NCBI GenBank assembly: GCA_030041475.1
Contig: JASHNU010000019.1
Location: 1 to 64,000 of the forward strand
Source: Candidatus Sulfotelmatobacter sp.
Lineage (GTDB): Bacteria > Acidobacteriota > Terriglobia > Terriglobales > Acidobacteriaceae
Reading direction: 5' to 3'
Length of the DNA stretch: 64,000 nt
A model generated the notes under the pieces. The model did not search any database. It worked only from the letters and a program-made list of their open reading frames with translations, and was not told where the DNA came from. Positions within the stretch are counted from its first letter, which is position 1. Each line of letters begins with the position of its first letter. Shown piece by piece: positions 43,112 to 52,023 of the stretch. Position numbers and translations under genes: made by a program.

Positions 43112-43870
43112 TTATCCAAATCTTCCCGTGATGTAATCTTCCGTCTTCTTGTCTGAAGGTTTGGTGAAAATTCTCTCCGTTTTGTCGAACTCAATCAGCT
43201 TGCCCAACAGGAAAAAGCCGGTAAACTCCGCCACGCGCGCCGCCTGTTGCATGTTGTGCGTCACTATTACGATGGTATACCGCTCTTTGAGCTCGAAGAT
43301 CAATTCTTCGATTTTTCCGGTCGAGATCGGATCGAGCGCCGAGCAGGGCTCATCCATGAGCAGGACTTCAGGTTCAACCGCGAGAGCACGGGCGATGCAC
43401 AAACGCTGTTGCTGCCCGCCCGAAAGGCTGGCGCCCGATTTCTTGTGAATGTGGTCCTTCACTTCGTCCCATAGCGCCGAAACCCGCAATGAATGTTCGA
43501 CGATGTCGTTCAACTTGCGCTTGTCCCGAAATCCATTGAGCTTCAACCCGGAAGCTACGTTGTCATAGATGGACATGGTCGGGAACGGGTTGGCCTTTTG
43601 AAACACCATGCCCACGCGGCGGCGCAATTGTGTGGCCGACGTGCCGTTGTAAGCGTCGATTTCACCGATGTGGACCTTGCCCTCCACCCGTGCTTCGGGG
43701 ATAGTCTCGTGCATGCGGTTCAGGCAACGGATGAAGGTGGATTTGCCGCAGCCCGATGGCCCAATCAGCGCCGTGGCGTGATTGGCCGCCACTTGGAGAT
43801 TGATGTCGTACAGGGCCTGGCCCTTGCCATACCAGGCATTTAGATTCTCGACCTGGATTCCAACACCCAT
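43112..43870 (-). CDS. pstB: Phosphate ABC transporter ATP-binding protein PstB
   Basis: ATPase of the high-affinity phosphate importer. 252 residues with Walker [11 protein letters not shown]-loop [12 protein letters not shown] signature [15 protein letters not shown], Walker [14 protein letters not shown] and the switch His in VTHNMQQA. The [12 protein letters not shown] segment is diagnostic for PstB. ATG 43870 starts two bases after the pstA stop. A longer in-frame reading to 43981 is within pstA. Confidence 0.97.
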   Translation of the reverse strand: MGVGIQVENLNAWYGKGQALYDINLQVAANHATALIGPSGCGKSTFIRCLNRMHETIPEARVEGKVHIGEIDAYNGTSATQLRRRVGMVFQKANPFPTMSIYDNVASGLKLNGFRDKRKLNDIVEHSLRVSALWDEVKDHIHKKSGASLSGGQQQRLCIARALAVEPEVLLMDEPCSALDPISTGKIEELIFELKERYTIVIVTHNMQQAARVAEFTGFFLLGKLIEFDKTERIFTKPSDKKTEDYITGRFG

Positions 43871-43872
43871 AA

Positions 43873-44811
43873 CTATGCCGATCCAAAAGTACCACGGCGC
43901 ACGACGTAGCGCACGGCAGAGACAGCCGCAACAATCAGAACGATCAGCACCAGCGCACCCGCCCAGGCTTGGCGATGCCACTCATCATAGGGCGAAATGG
44001 CATACACATATATCTGCAACGGCAGTGCGGCGGTGGGCTGGTTCGACTCGACAAAGGGCACGGTCCACGTCTTGCCGAACAACCCCAAGTGCACATACCG
44101 GCTCCATCCCGTGTTGCCGAGCGCGGTGAAGATGAGCGGAGCAGTTTCTCCGGCCACGCGGGCAAAGGCCAGCATGACGCCGGTGATCACGCCCGACGTC
44201 GCCGTGCGCAGCGTAATAGAGAGCGTCGTGCGCCAGCGCGGCACGCCCAGGCCGTAAGAGGCTTCACGCAAGGCCTGCGGCACAAGCAACAGCATTTCTT
44301 CGGTCGTCCGGCTGATGGTAGGCACCATCATGATGGAGAGCGCGACGCCGCCGGCGAGCGCAGAGAAGTGATGCTGGTACAGCACGACCAGCGAGTACGC
44401 CACGGTGCCAATGACGATCGACGGCACTCCGTTCAGCACGTCCGCAGTGAAGCGAATCGCGCTGCCCAGGCGATTGCGTCCAAACTCCGCGAGGTAGATA
44501 CCAGCACCCACGCCCAAGGGCACGCCGATCAGGCTGGCGATGCCAAGGATGAACGCCGATCCCACGATCGCGTTGGCCATGCCGCCGCCGGCCTCGCCCA
44601 CGGGCTTCGGAATTTGCGTCAGGAACGCCCAGTTGATGGATCCGACACCGCGATAGACAAGATAGCCGAAAATCGCCGCCAACGGCGCCAGCACTAGGAT
44701 CACCGTAAGAACTGCGAGCCCGGTCATGACGTGATCGACCAGTCGCCGTCGCAGGCTGATATTGGGAACAGTGCTGGACGACGGAATGGCGCTGGCGGCG
44801 GCTTCAGGCAT
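43873..44811 (-). CDS. pstA: Phosphate ABC transporter permease PstA
   Basis: 312 residues, about six transmembrane segments, with the permease EAA loop ([22 protein letters not shown]) and the [14 protein letters not shown] segment typical of PstA. It forms the phosphate channel with PstC. ATG 44811 overlaps the end of pstC by eight bases; homology starts after an about 30-residue cytoplasmic tail. The longer reading to 44910 lies wholly inside pstC. Confidence 0.95.
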   Translation of the reverse strand: MPEAAASAIPSSSTVPNISLRRRLVDHVMTGLAVLTVILVLAPLAAIFGYLVYRGVGSINWAFLTQIPKPVGEAGGGMANAIVGSAFILGIASLIGVPLGVGAGIYLAEFGRNRLGSAIRFTADVLNGVPSIVIGTVAYSLVVLYQHHFSALAGGVALSIMMVPTISRTTEEMLLLVPQALREASYGLGVPRWRTTLSITLRTATSGVITGVMLAFARVAGETAPLIFTALGNTGWSRYVHLGLFGKTWTVPFVESNQPTAALPLQIYVYAISPYDEWHRQAWAGALVLIVLIVAAVSAVRYVVRRGTFGSA

Positions 44812-45838
44812 GTCCCCTCGCAGGCTGGCCACGGGTGACGGTCCAGACCAGAAGCCGCGCCAGAGCGTTGACCACGATCGTAACCAGGAACAAGGCCAAG
44901 CCGATCTCAATCAGCGCCGATGTGTAGACGTCCCCCGTAGCTTCGCTGAATTCGTTGGCCAGCACGCTGGCCATGGTGTGTCCGGAGGCAAAAAGCGACG
45001 TGACAATCTGGGGCGTGTTGCCAATGACCATGGCCACAGCCATGGTCTCGCCCAGCGCGCGCCCCAGTCCAAGAATGATCGCACCCACGATCCCGGCACG
45101 TGCGTTGCGCAGCACGCCCATACGGATCATCTCCCAGCGCGTTGCGCCCAGAGCGAGGGCCGCCTCGCGCTGATGCTGCGGTACAACCAGAAGAACCTCC
45201 CGCGTGATCGAGGAAATGATGGGCACGATCATGATAGCCAGAATCACGCCCGCGGCGAGCATCCCGAAGCCATACATGGGCCCCACAAATAAGCCAGTCC
45301 AGCCCAGGGTTTTGGCCAGGAAAGGCTCGACGTACGCGCTGAGCAACGGAACCAGCACGAAGATGGCCCACAATCCGTAAATCACGCTGGGGATGGCCGC
45401 CAGCAGTTCGACGAAGAAGGAAAGCGGCCCGCGCCACTGTTTGGGACACATTTCCGTGGTGAACACGGCGACGCCGATCGCCAGCGGAACGGCGATGATC
45501 AGGGCCAGCAACGACGAGACCAGCGTGCCGTAGATGAACGGTTTGGCGCCGAATATTTCGTTGGGCGGATCCCAATCGCTGGCCGCGAAGAACTTGAAGC
45601 CGAAGGCATGCCACGACGCTGCTGACCGTGAGGTTAGCTCGTAGACGATCAGGACTAGCATGCCCAAAATTGCCAAGCCGCATGCCGTGATGACGACCTT
45701 GAAAATCCGATCAGGAATTTCGCCGGTCGAGGATCCCAAGAGAGGCGCGGCCGTCCGCTCCCTTGGCGGTATAACCTTCGTTGACTCAACGGGTTGCGGA
45801 CCAGGCATATCAGGCCGTGAAGAAGCAGGAAAGGCCAT
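44804..45838 (-). CDS. pstC: Phosphate ABC transporter permease PstC
   Basis: 344 residues with about six membrane segments. PstC features: FAASDWDPPNEIFGAKPFIYG periplasmic loop, LLAAIPSVIYGLW, and the EAA loop REAALALGATRWEMIRM followed by GLGRALGETMAVAMV. First gene of the operon; about 22 bases upstream is a direct repeat that I read as a Pho box. Basic and polar N-terminus of about 40 residues is longer than in many PstC proteins. Confidence 0.96.
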   Translation of the reverse strand: MAFPASSRPDMPGPQPVESTKVIPPRERTAAPLLGSSTGEIPDRIFKVVITACGLAILGMLVLIVYELTSRSAASWHAFGFKFFAASDWDPPNEIFGAKPFIYGTLVSSLLALIIAVPLAIGVAVFTTEMCPKQWRGPLSFFVELLAAIPSVIYGLWAIFVLVPLLSAYVEPFLAKTLGWTGLFVGPMYGFGMLAAGVILAIMIVPIISSITREVLLVVPQHQREAALALGATRWEMIRMGVLRNARAGIVGAIILGLGRALGETMAVAMVIGNTPQIVTSLFASGHTMASVLANEFSEATGDVYTSALIEIGLALFLVTIVVNALARLLVWTVTRGQPARGHA

Positions 45839-45860
45839 TCGAGCTAACCGTAGCAGAGGC

Positions 45861-45880
45861 TTGTTACAAAAGTGTTAAAA
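45861..45880 (-). promoter_or_regulatory. Pho-box-like direct repeat before pstC
   Basis: Minus strand TTTTAACACTTTTGTAACAA has two TAACA half sites spaced exactly 11 bases, as in PhoB/PhoP boxes. The same half site and spacing occur before pstS (55451-55469). It also lies 78 bases upstream of the divergent CHAD gene, so it might control both directions. Confidence 0.55.
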
Positions 45881-45957
45881 TCATCCGGCTTTTTGCCATG
45901 GACATACCCTGACGGCTTTTGTTTTGTGCCGGTTGTACCGTGCGTGTCATCACCCCT

Positions 45958-46827
45958 ATGTTGATTTCTCCGGATCGCGGGCGGTTCGTGTTTGAAAAGC
46001 TGGAGCGTGATCTGCGCAAGCTTGCAACGGCGCAGCAGGCCCAGAGCGTGCACAACTTTCGCACCACGACGCGGCGCCTGCAGACGCTTCTGCTCGAACT
46101 CTTGCCGGAGCGTGATCGCAACCAGAAGAAATTGCTGAGGCAGCTGGACGAGATTCGAAAGCGCGCCGGCAAAGTGCGCGATCTCGACGTGCAGCTGGCC
46201 GCGTTGCGCAGCTTGAAGATTCCCCAGGAACCACGGCGTAAGACGCAGCTCACGCAGCGACTGATCGAGCTTCGTGCAAAGCATGAGAAAAAACTGCGCA
46301 AACTTCTGACCCAGGAGATGATGCGCGAGATTCGCCGCCGCCTGAAGCGGGCCGGCGACGAGGTCGAGTTCAAGCGCAGCCGTGACCCGCTTGTGGTGGC
46401 GCGGCAACTGCTGGCGCAGGCGCCTCCTGCGGACCAGCTCAGCGATGACGTGCTGCATCGCTATCGCATTCTGGTGAAGCGCGCGCGTTACGCCGCAGAG
46501 TTCGCCCGGAAGACGGCTGAATCCACGAAGCTCATCGCCCAACTGAAGAAACTGCAGGACGCCATTGGCAACTGGCATGACTGGCTGACCTTGACGAACA
46601 CGGCAGCGGGACAGCTGGGCGATATTCACCAGTCCCCGCTGGTGGCCGCACTGCACAACGTGACCGGAGGCAAGTTCCGACATGCCGCGGCGGCACTGGA
46701 AGCCTCGCCGAACGTGGAGCCGCCGAAGCAAGAGCAAAAGACGACCAAGGCTGCGACGGTTGCGACGCGTTCGCGCAAGGAAATGAGAGGTCTTCAGCGC
46801 GCCACGCGAACCGACACTGCGGCGTAA
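45958..46827 (+). CDS. CHAD domain protein
   Basis: 289 residues, mostly helical and very basic. The CHAD domain is marked by HNFRTTTRRLQTLLLELLP near the N-terminus, the KVRDLDVQLAAL motif, YRILVKRARYAAEF, and IGNWHDWL. CHAD proteins bind polyphosphate through arginine/lysine and histidine clusters and localise to polyphosphate granules. Divergent from pstC and close to ppx, ppk and sixA, so a polyphosphate role is well supported. ATG 45958 is chosen; GTG 45940 is possible and no strong ribosome site decides. The tail is Lys/Thr-rich and disordered. Confidence 0.9.
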   Translation: MLISPDRGRFVFEKLERDLRKLATAQQAQSVHNFRTTTRRLQTLLLELLPERDRNQKKLLRQLDEIRKRAGKVRDLDVQLAALRSLKIPQEPRRKTQLTQRLIELRAKHEKKLRKLLTQEMMREIRRRLKRAGDEVEFKRSRDPLVVARQLLAQAPPADQLSDDVLHRYRILVKRARYAAEFARKTAESTKLIAQLKKLQDAIGNWHDWLTLTNTAAGQLGDIHQSPLVAALHNVTGGKFRHAAAALEASPNVEPPKQEQKTTKAATVATRSRKEMRGLQRATRTDTAA

Positions 46828-46839
46828 GTTCCGCTCCGG

Positions 46840-49737
46840 CTACCGCTGCAACTCCTGATACTCGCTTCTGGCTTGCTTCAGGATCGGGATGTCTGCGTCC
46901 GCGTCGTTCCAGAGGGCGAAGAAATCCTGATAAGCGGTACGCGCGCCGGGAATGTCTCCTGACAATTTGCGCGCCCGCGCGACTCCGAGATGCGCCAAGG
47001 CCGCAAACGGAAAATTCACGATCACGCCAGGATGATCAAGAATCTTCTGAAACTCCGCGGCTGCCTCTGTTCCCTTGCGTTCGAGCAAATACGCCTGCCC
47101 GCGCAAGTACGCTGGGTACATGGTTCCGGCGGTAAACGGCGGGGGATCAGCCAACTCATAGGGCAACGCCGGCTGCAGCAGTTCGAGGGCGCGCGGGGCA
47201 TTCTTGTGATTCAGTTCGATCGAGGCGCGGATGACTGGAATCCAATAGCCCTGGATGAGCGTGTCCTGAGGAAAATCCTGGTTGAGATGATCGGCGAGTT
47301 TCGCGGCTTCCGCCTCGTTTCCCGAACGGGCCAGTGCGATACCAGCCTCAACCCAGACGTCGCGTCCCGGAGCAAGAGTTAAAGCCTGATGCGCCTGTTC
47401 CGCGGCTTCGCGGACGAAACCGAATTCAGTTTCGCGCAACGCCTCATTTCCCTGCCAGAAGGCCGCGGTTTCTTTGGAATCATTGCGCTGGGCTGAACTC
47501 TCAGCCTTCTGCGTAAGAGTGCGTGCCTTTTGCAAACGGCCATGAAAAGCATCGGTGTCGGATGCAGTCGACAGAAGTAGATCCTCTGCGCCGGGCTTGC
47601 CCATGGCCCACGCAACCTGCTGCTGCATGCCCGCGTTATCCTTGCGCAGAAAATCCAGGTAGTAGAGCGACTGCCGCAGGTAGGGGCCGTCCAGATTGTG
47701 CGCCAGCGCTTCATCGAAAGTCGACTTCGATTCGTCGAGCCGGCTCATCGAGAAGTAGGCAACCGCCAGATTGTTATAGGCCACGATGGAGTTGGGCTCG
47801 AGGTTGAGCGCTTGGCGGGTGACTTCCGCCGCGCGCTCGAATTGCCCGAGCGTGAAGTAATTCACGCCGAGATTCGTGGCCGCAACGTAGTCGCGCGGGT
47901 AATCCTGCAGCCATAGCTCGTACTCCTGAATGGCGCGGGCCAGTTCACCCGTCACCAGCGTGAAATAGGTGCAGGAAATGTAGTACTCTTCACGGCCGCT
48001 CACCCGGTCGCGCAATTCATAAGCCTTGCGGACGTTTTGGATGGCGAGGCTGGCCTGGCCGAGATTGTTATAGCGCACGCCGAGCGACGCGTAGGCACGG
48101 GCAAAATTCGGATCAAGCTCGACCGCACGCTTCAGGAACGGCAGAGCCTTTGTGTCGCTCTGCTCGCGCGCTTCGCGATTGCCTTCGGTGTAGGCCTGAA
48201 GGGCTTCGAGCGAGGAAGTAGTCGCTTCTTCGAGCGGCTTGTCGAATTTCTTTACGGACGCGAGCGACTCGCCCAATTTGCCGCGCAGGGTTGAAACTTC
48301 TTCGCCTAGGGTCTGCAAAACTTTCTCGCGATTCTCCGCTTCGGCGCTAGTCGCGGCAAGAACGTCTCCTGTGCGGCAGGCAAGCGCTTTGATGTCGATG
48401 GCGTAATGGTTCCCGATGCTTGTTATGGAGCCGGCCAGCATGGCCTTGCTCGCGGTGCGCAGGCAAATCTCCCGGCCAATGTCGCGCGTGATACGCTCCG
48501 CGCTCGACTTTCCCATCAGCTTCAATGTCTCGCTGACTTTACGGTCGGAAAGCACATTCAGGAAGGGCGATTGTTCAAGATCGACCGCCAGCGCTTCTTT
48601 GAGCGTGCTGTCGAAAACGGGATCGCCCGTGGTGTTGGCGAAGTCGGTGATGACAAGCGTGTCAGCCTCCGTCAATCTCGTGACCCGGCGCGAGCGGTAG
48701 TAAAGTGCGCCGGCGATGATCAGCGCGGCCACCAGGGCAACAGCCAGAACCTTACCGGCCATTCCACCGCCGGGCCGCACCGGCGTTCTGACCTGCGTGG
48801 TGGCGTGGACATCGACGACTTTTCCTGGGTCGCTGTGGATTGCCACCGCGGGCGAACTGACGTGCGACTCCGTGTCGCGCTTCAACCGCTGCAGGTCGGC
48901 TTTCATCTCCGCCGCGCTCTGGTAACGCAGGTTGCGATCCTTTTCCAGAGCTTTGTTGACGATCCGTTCGAGTTCGACGGGCAGATCCGGATTCAGACGC
49001 AGCACAGGCGCGGGCGCACGATTCAGAATGCCGTCGAAAATCAAGCCCGAACTTTCGCCGTGAAACGGAGGCATGCCAGTAGCCATTTCGTACAAGCTCG
49101 CGCCGAACGAAAAGAGATCGGTGCGGCTGTCGAGATCCTTCGCGCGTACCTGCTCCGGCGACATGTAGGCGTCGGTGCCGGGCGCGGAGCCTTCTTGCGT
49201 GAGGGTTGTTTCGTGCGTGAACGGCTGCGTGTCAGCAGCGGCAATCGAGCTCGACGAACTGCGACCGGCCGAAACTTTGGCCAGGCCAAAGTCGAGTATC
49301 TTCGCGTGGCCGCGCTTAGTCACGAAAATGTTGCCGGGCTTGATGTCGCGGTGAATGATGCCTTCGGCGTGCGCCGCGTCAAGCGCGTCGGCCACTTCGA
49401 TGGCGAGGGGCAACAGAATCTCAATGTCGAGCGGACGGCTGGCGATACGGTGCTTCAGCGTGATGCCGTCGAGATACTCCATCACGATGACGGCCGTGCC
49501 TTCGTGCTCGCCGAAGTCGTAAATGGTGCAGATATTCGGGTGATTTAGCGCGGACGCGGCCTGGGCTTCGCGCTGGAAGCGCGTCAGCGATTGGGGATTG
49601 TGGGCCACTTCGTGGGGCAGGAACTTGAGAGCCACGAAGCGCCGCAGGCGCAGATCTTCGGCCTTGTAAACCACGCCCATACCGCCACCGCCGAGAAGTT
49701 CGACGATGCGGTAGTGCGAGATGGTCTGACCAATCAT
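46840..49737 (-). CDS. Membrane Ser/Thr protein kinase with C-terminal TPR repeats
   Basis: 965 residues. The kinase domain (about 1-290) has the Gly loop [17 protein letters not shown], catalytic [14 protein letters not shown] and the APE-equivalent YMSPEQ, so it should be active. A membrane helix (about 330-350, [18 protein letters not shown]) separates it from an exterior region: a TolB-like segment ([12 protein letters not shown]) then about eight TPRs. Its input and targets are unknown; its position inside the phosphate locus suggests, without proof, a link. ATG 49737 is preferred to GTG 49758; this start sits in a 14-base tandem duplication. Confidence 0.92.
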   Translation of the reverse strand: MIGQTISHYRIVELLGGGGMGVVYKAEDLRLRRFVALKFLPHEVAHNPQSLTRFQREAQAASALNHPNICTIYDFGEHEGTAVIVMEYLDGITLKHRIASRPLDIEILLPLAIEVADALDAAHAEGIIHRDIKPGNIFVTKRGHAKILDFGLAKVSAGRSSSSSIAAADTQPFTHETTLTQEGSAPGTDAYMSPEQVRAKDLDSRTDLFSFGASLYEMATGMPPFHGESSGLIFDGILNRAPAPVLRLNPDLPVELERIVNKALEKDRNLRYQSAAEMKADLQRLKRDTESHVSSPAVAIHSDPGKVVDVHATTQVRTPVRPGGGMAGKVLAVALVAALIIAGALYYRSRRVTRLTEADTLVITDFANTTGDPVFDSTLKEALAVDLEQSPFLNVLSDRKVSETLKLMGKSSAERITRDIGREICLRTASKAMLAGSITSIGNHYAIDIKALACRTGDVLAATSAEAENREKVLQTLGEEVSTLRGKLGESLASVKKFDKPLEEATTSSLEALQAYTEGNREAREQSDTKALPFLKRAVELDPNFARAYASLGVRYNNLGQASLAIQNVRKAYELRDRVSGREEYYISCTYFTLVTGELARAIQEYELWLQDYPRDYVAATNLGVNYFTLGQFERAAEVTRQALNLEPNSIVAYNNLAVAYFSMSRLDESKSTFDEALAHNLDGPYLRQSLYYLDFLRKDNAGMQQQVAWAMGKPGAEDLLLSTASDTDAFHGRLQKARTLTQKAESSAQRNDSKETAAFWQGNEALRETEFGFVREAAEQAHQALTLAPGRDVWVEAGIALARSGNEAEAAKLADHLNQDFPQDTLIQGYWIPVIRASIELNHKNAPRALELLQPALPYELADPPPFTAGTMYPAYLRGQAYLLERKGTEAAAEFQKILDHPGVIVNFPFAALAHLGVARARKLSGDIPGARTAYQDFFALWNDADADIPILKQARSEYQELQR

Positions 49738-49966
49738 GTCTGGCCAATCATGTTGCACCAGTCTTTTTCTTGAACAATCAAGTCGTGCCGATTCGGCTTA
49801 CAAGATGGTATCGCCAGCATCTGGTCCGGCGACGAGAGGACTTCAGAAAGCTAGTCGCCATGGTAGGTACTGCGAAGTGTTAAGTCAACGCACGGTGACG
49901 ATCTCGCGGCGTGCATGTAAACTGTCTGGCTTCGTCATTTGCAGTCATTAACCGGTCTTCGCTTCC

Positions 49967-51496
49967 ATGCCCACGTTTGCCGCAGTTGATATCGGCTCTA
50001 ACTCCGTAAGGCTCAAGATTGCTCGCCTGCAGCATGGACGTTTGCGCGAACTGCTGGAAGACCGCGAGGTGACGCGCCTGGGCGAGGGCGTGTTTCGCTC
50101 GGGATTTCTTACGCCCGAGTCGATGGCAGAGACCGTAAAGGTACTGCGGCGCTTTCACCGCTCCACGCAACAGATCGTCACCGACAGTGTGCGCGTGGTG
50201 GCGACCAGCGCGCTGCGCTACGCCCGCAATTCGCAGGCGTTTCTGGAATGGGTGCGGTCGGCGACTGGCTGGCGCGTGGAAATCGTTTCGGGCGTGGAAG
50301 AAGCGCGGCTGATTCACCTGGGATTGATCTCGAGTCCGAGAATCGGGGCGGAGCGTGCTCTGATGATCGACCTCGGCGGCGGCAGTTGCGAACTGACCGT
50401 TTCTGAGAGCGGACACATCCGCGACGCCGTCAGTCTTCCCTTGGGCGCCGTGCGGCTGACGGATGAATTTCTGCGGCACGACCCGGCGCGCAAGGGTGAG
50501 TTGAAACGGATGCGCGGATTCGTGGCGCGGGAAGTGAACCGGGTCGCGGCGCGCATCGCGGCAGCACGCGTGAAGAACGTGATCGCCACGTCGGGAACAG
50601 CGGCAGCGCTTGCGGCCGTGGCCACGCATTTGCGGCAGCGCGGCGAGCGCAGGCGTTCCATCGTCACCCGCGTCGAGTTGACCCGGATCTTCAAGCGGCT
50701 GTCGCGTTTGCCCCTCGCCGAACGGCGCAAGATCGAGGGCATGGGCCCGCGGCGGGCCGAAATTATCGTCGCGGGAGCGATGGTTTATCACGAATTGCTC
50801 GACCGCTTTCACCTCAAGGGGTTTCGCTATTCGCCGCTCGGCTTGCGTGATGGCGTTCTGTCGCAGATGGCCGCCGACTACGATCGCAGCACGCGCTCCG
50901 GGCGCCAGATCGAATCGGAGCGGTGGGAATCAATCTTGAAAGCGGTCGCGCATTATCACGTGGAGCGCCGCCATGCCCTCGACGTGCGCGAATCGGCAAT
51001 GCTACTGTTTTCCGGCTTGCGTTCCGTGCACCGCTTGCCGCCCGAGTATCGGGAGTGGCTGTCGGCTGCGGCGATGCTCTACGAAGTGGGCGATTACGTA
51101 AACCGCAACGGCCACCACCGGCACACCCATTACATCATTTCTAATTCGGAGATTCTCGGCTTCACGCCCCAGCAGCGGCGGCTCATTGCGGCCATCGCCC
51201 GCTATCTTGGAAAGTCGCGGCCAGCGGTCGAAGATGGCCCGATGAAAATGGTGGACACTGGCGACCGCGCCAATGTGCAGAAGGCGATCTTATTGTTGAG
51301 ACTGGCGCGTGCCTTGAATCTGGGCCGCAGCCGGGCGGTGGAGAAGGTACGTATCGGTCTGCGCTCGCCGGCTGTCAGGCTGACGCTGGTGCCGCGGCAG
51401 CACATGGGCGTGGATCTGGAGTTGTGGGCGATTGAGAAGGAGTGCGATTACTTCCGCGAAGTCTTCGGGCGCGAACTCTCCACCGCCGTGTCGTAG
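49967..51496 (+). CDS. ppx: Ppx/GppA family exopolyphosphatase
   Basis: 509 residues. N-terminal ASKHA domains carry AAVDIGSNSVRLKIA, the catalytic EEARLIHLG (general base Glu region), and the phosphate loops MIDLGGGSCEL and TSGTAAA. The C-terminal HD-like helical domain has RESAMLLFSGL..YEVGDYVNRNGHHRHTHYII. Either exopolyphosphatase or guanosine pentaphosphatase activity; lying beside ppk favours polyphosphate. Its 3' end overlaps the convergent sixA gene by 49 bases. Confidence 0.93.
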   Translation: MPTFAAVDIGSNSVRLKIARLQHGRLRELLEDREVTRLGEGVFRSGFLTPESMAETVKVLRRFHRSTQQIVTDSVRVVATSALRYARNSQAFLEWVRSATGWRVEIVSGVEEARLIHLGLISSPRIGAERALMIDLGGGSCELTVSESGHIRDAVSLPLGAVRLTDEFLRHDPARKGELKRMRGFVAREVNRVAARIAAARVKNVIATSGTAAALAAVATHLRQRGERRRSIVTRVELTRIFKRLSRLPLAERRKIEGMGPRRAEIIVAGAMVYHELLDRFHLKGFRYSPLGLRDGVLSQMAADYDRSTRSGRQIESERWESILKAVAHYHVERRHALDVRESAMLLFSGLRSVHRLPPEYREWLSAAAMLYEVGDYVNRNGHHRHTHYIISNSEILGFTPQQRRLIAAIARYLGKSRPAVEDGPMKMVDTGDRANVQKAILLLRLARALNLGRSRAVEKVRIGLRSPAVRLTLVPRQHMGVDLELWAIEKECDYFREVFGRELSTAVS

Positions 51497-51978
51497 AGCG
51501 TGCGCAACACCTTCGGCGTAAGGCACCACTGTAAAGTGCCAGAGGAACGCCGCATCTCGACCTTTGCGACCGCGCCTTTCTTCAGGTCGAGCGAAGCTTC
51601 GCAACCAGAGTCGCAGATTACAGCTCCCAAGAACTGGCTCAGGTTGGGGTTGTGTCCGACGACCATAACGGCTTCCATCCGGGCGTACTTGTCGAGCAGC
51701 TTGCGGAAGTCGGTGAGTCCGGCCTCGGGACGCAGTCCGTTATCCATTTGCAATTTGCCTTCGTAGCCGAGCTCGTTGCCCACAAGCGATGCGGTCTGCG
51801 TGCAGCGCTTCAGCGGACTGGACACGATGGTGTCGACCTGAACGTCGAGCGCGGTCAGCGCGCGGCCGATGTAGCCGCACTGCTCGATACCTTCTTTGTC
51901 GAGCGCGCGCATTTCATCCTTCTTGGGATTGGGAAAAGCTTCGCCGGCGCTAGCGTGGCGTAAGAAATAGAGGATCAT
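51448..51978 (-). CDS. sixA: Phosphohistidine phosphatase SixA
   Basis: 176-residue histidine phosphatase (phosphoglycerate-mutase superfamily). The catalytic RHG-type motif is YFLRHASAGE; the second region is VSSPLKRCTQTA, and the second His is in VVGHNPNLSQFL. In E. coli SixA removes phosphate from phosphohistidine in phosphotransfer proteins. It follows ppk1 by 45 bases and may be co-transcribed with it. Convergent 49-base overlap with ppx. Confidence 0.92.
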   Translation of the reverse strand: MILYFLRHASAGEAFPNPKKDEMRALDKEGIEQCGYIGRALTALDVQVDTIVSSPLKRCTQTASLVGNELGYEGKLQMDNGLRPEAGLTDFRKLLDKYARMEAVMVVGHNPNLSQFLGAVICDSGCEASLDLKKGAVAKVEMRRSSGTLQWCLTPKVLRTLYDTAVESSRPKTSRK

Positions 51979-52023
51979 GATTCTAGAGCATCGTGGTTCA
52001 TGGCGCCGCGGTGCGGCTGGATT

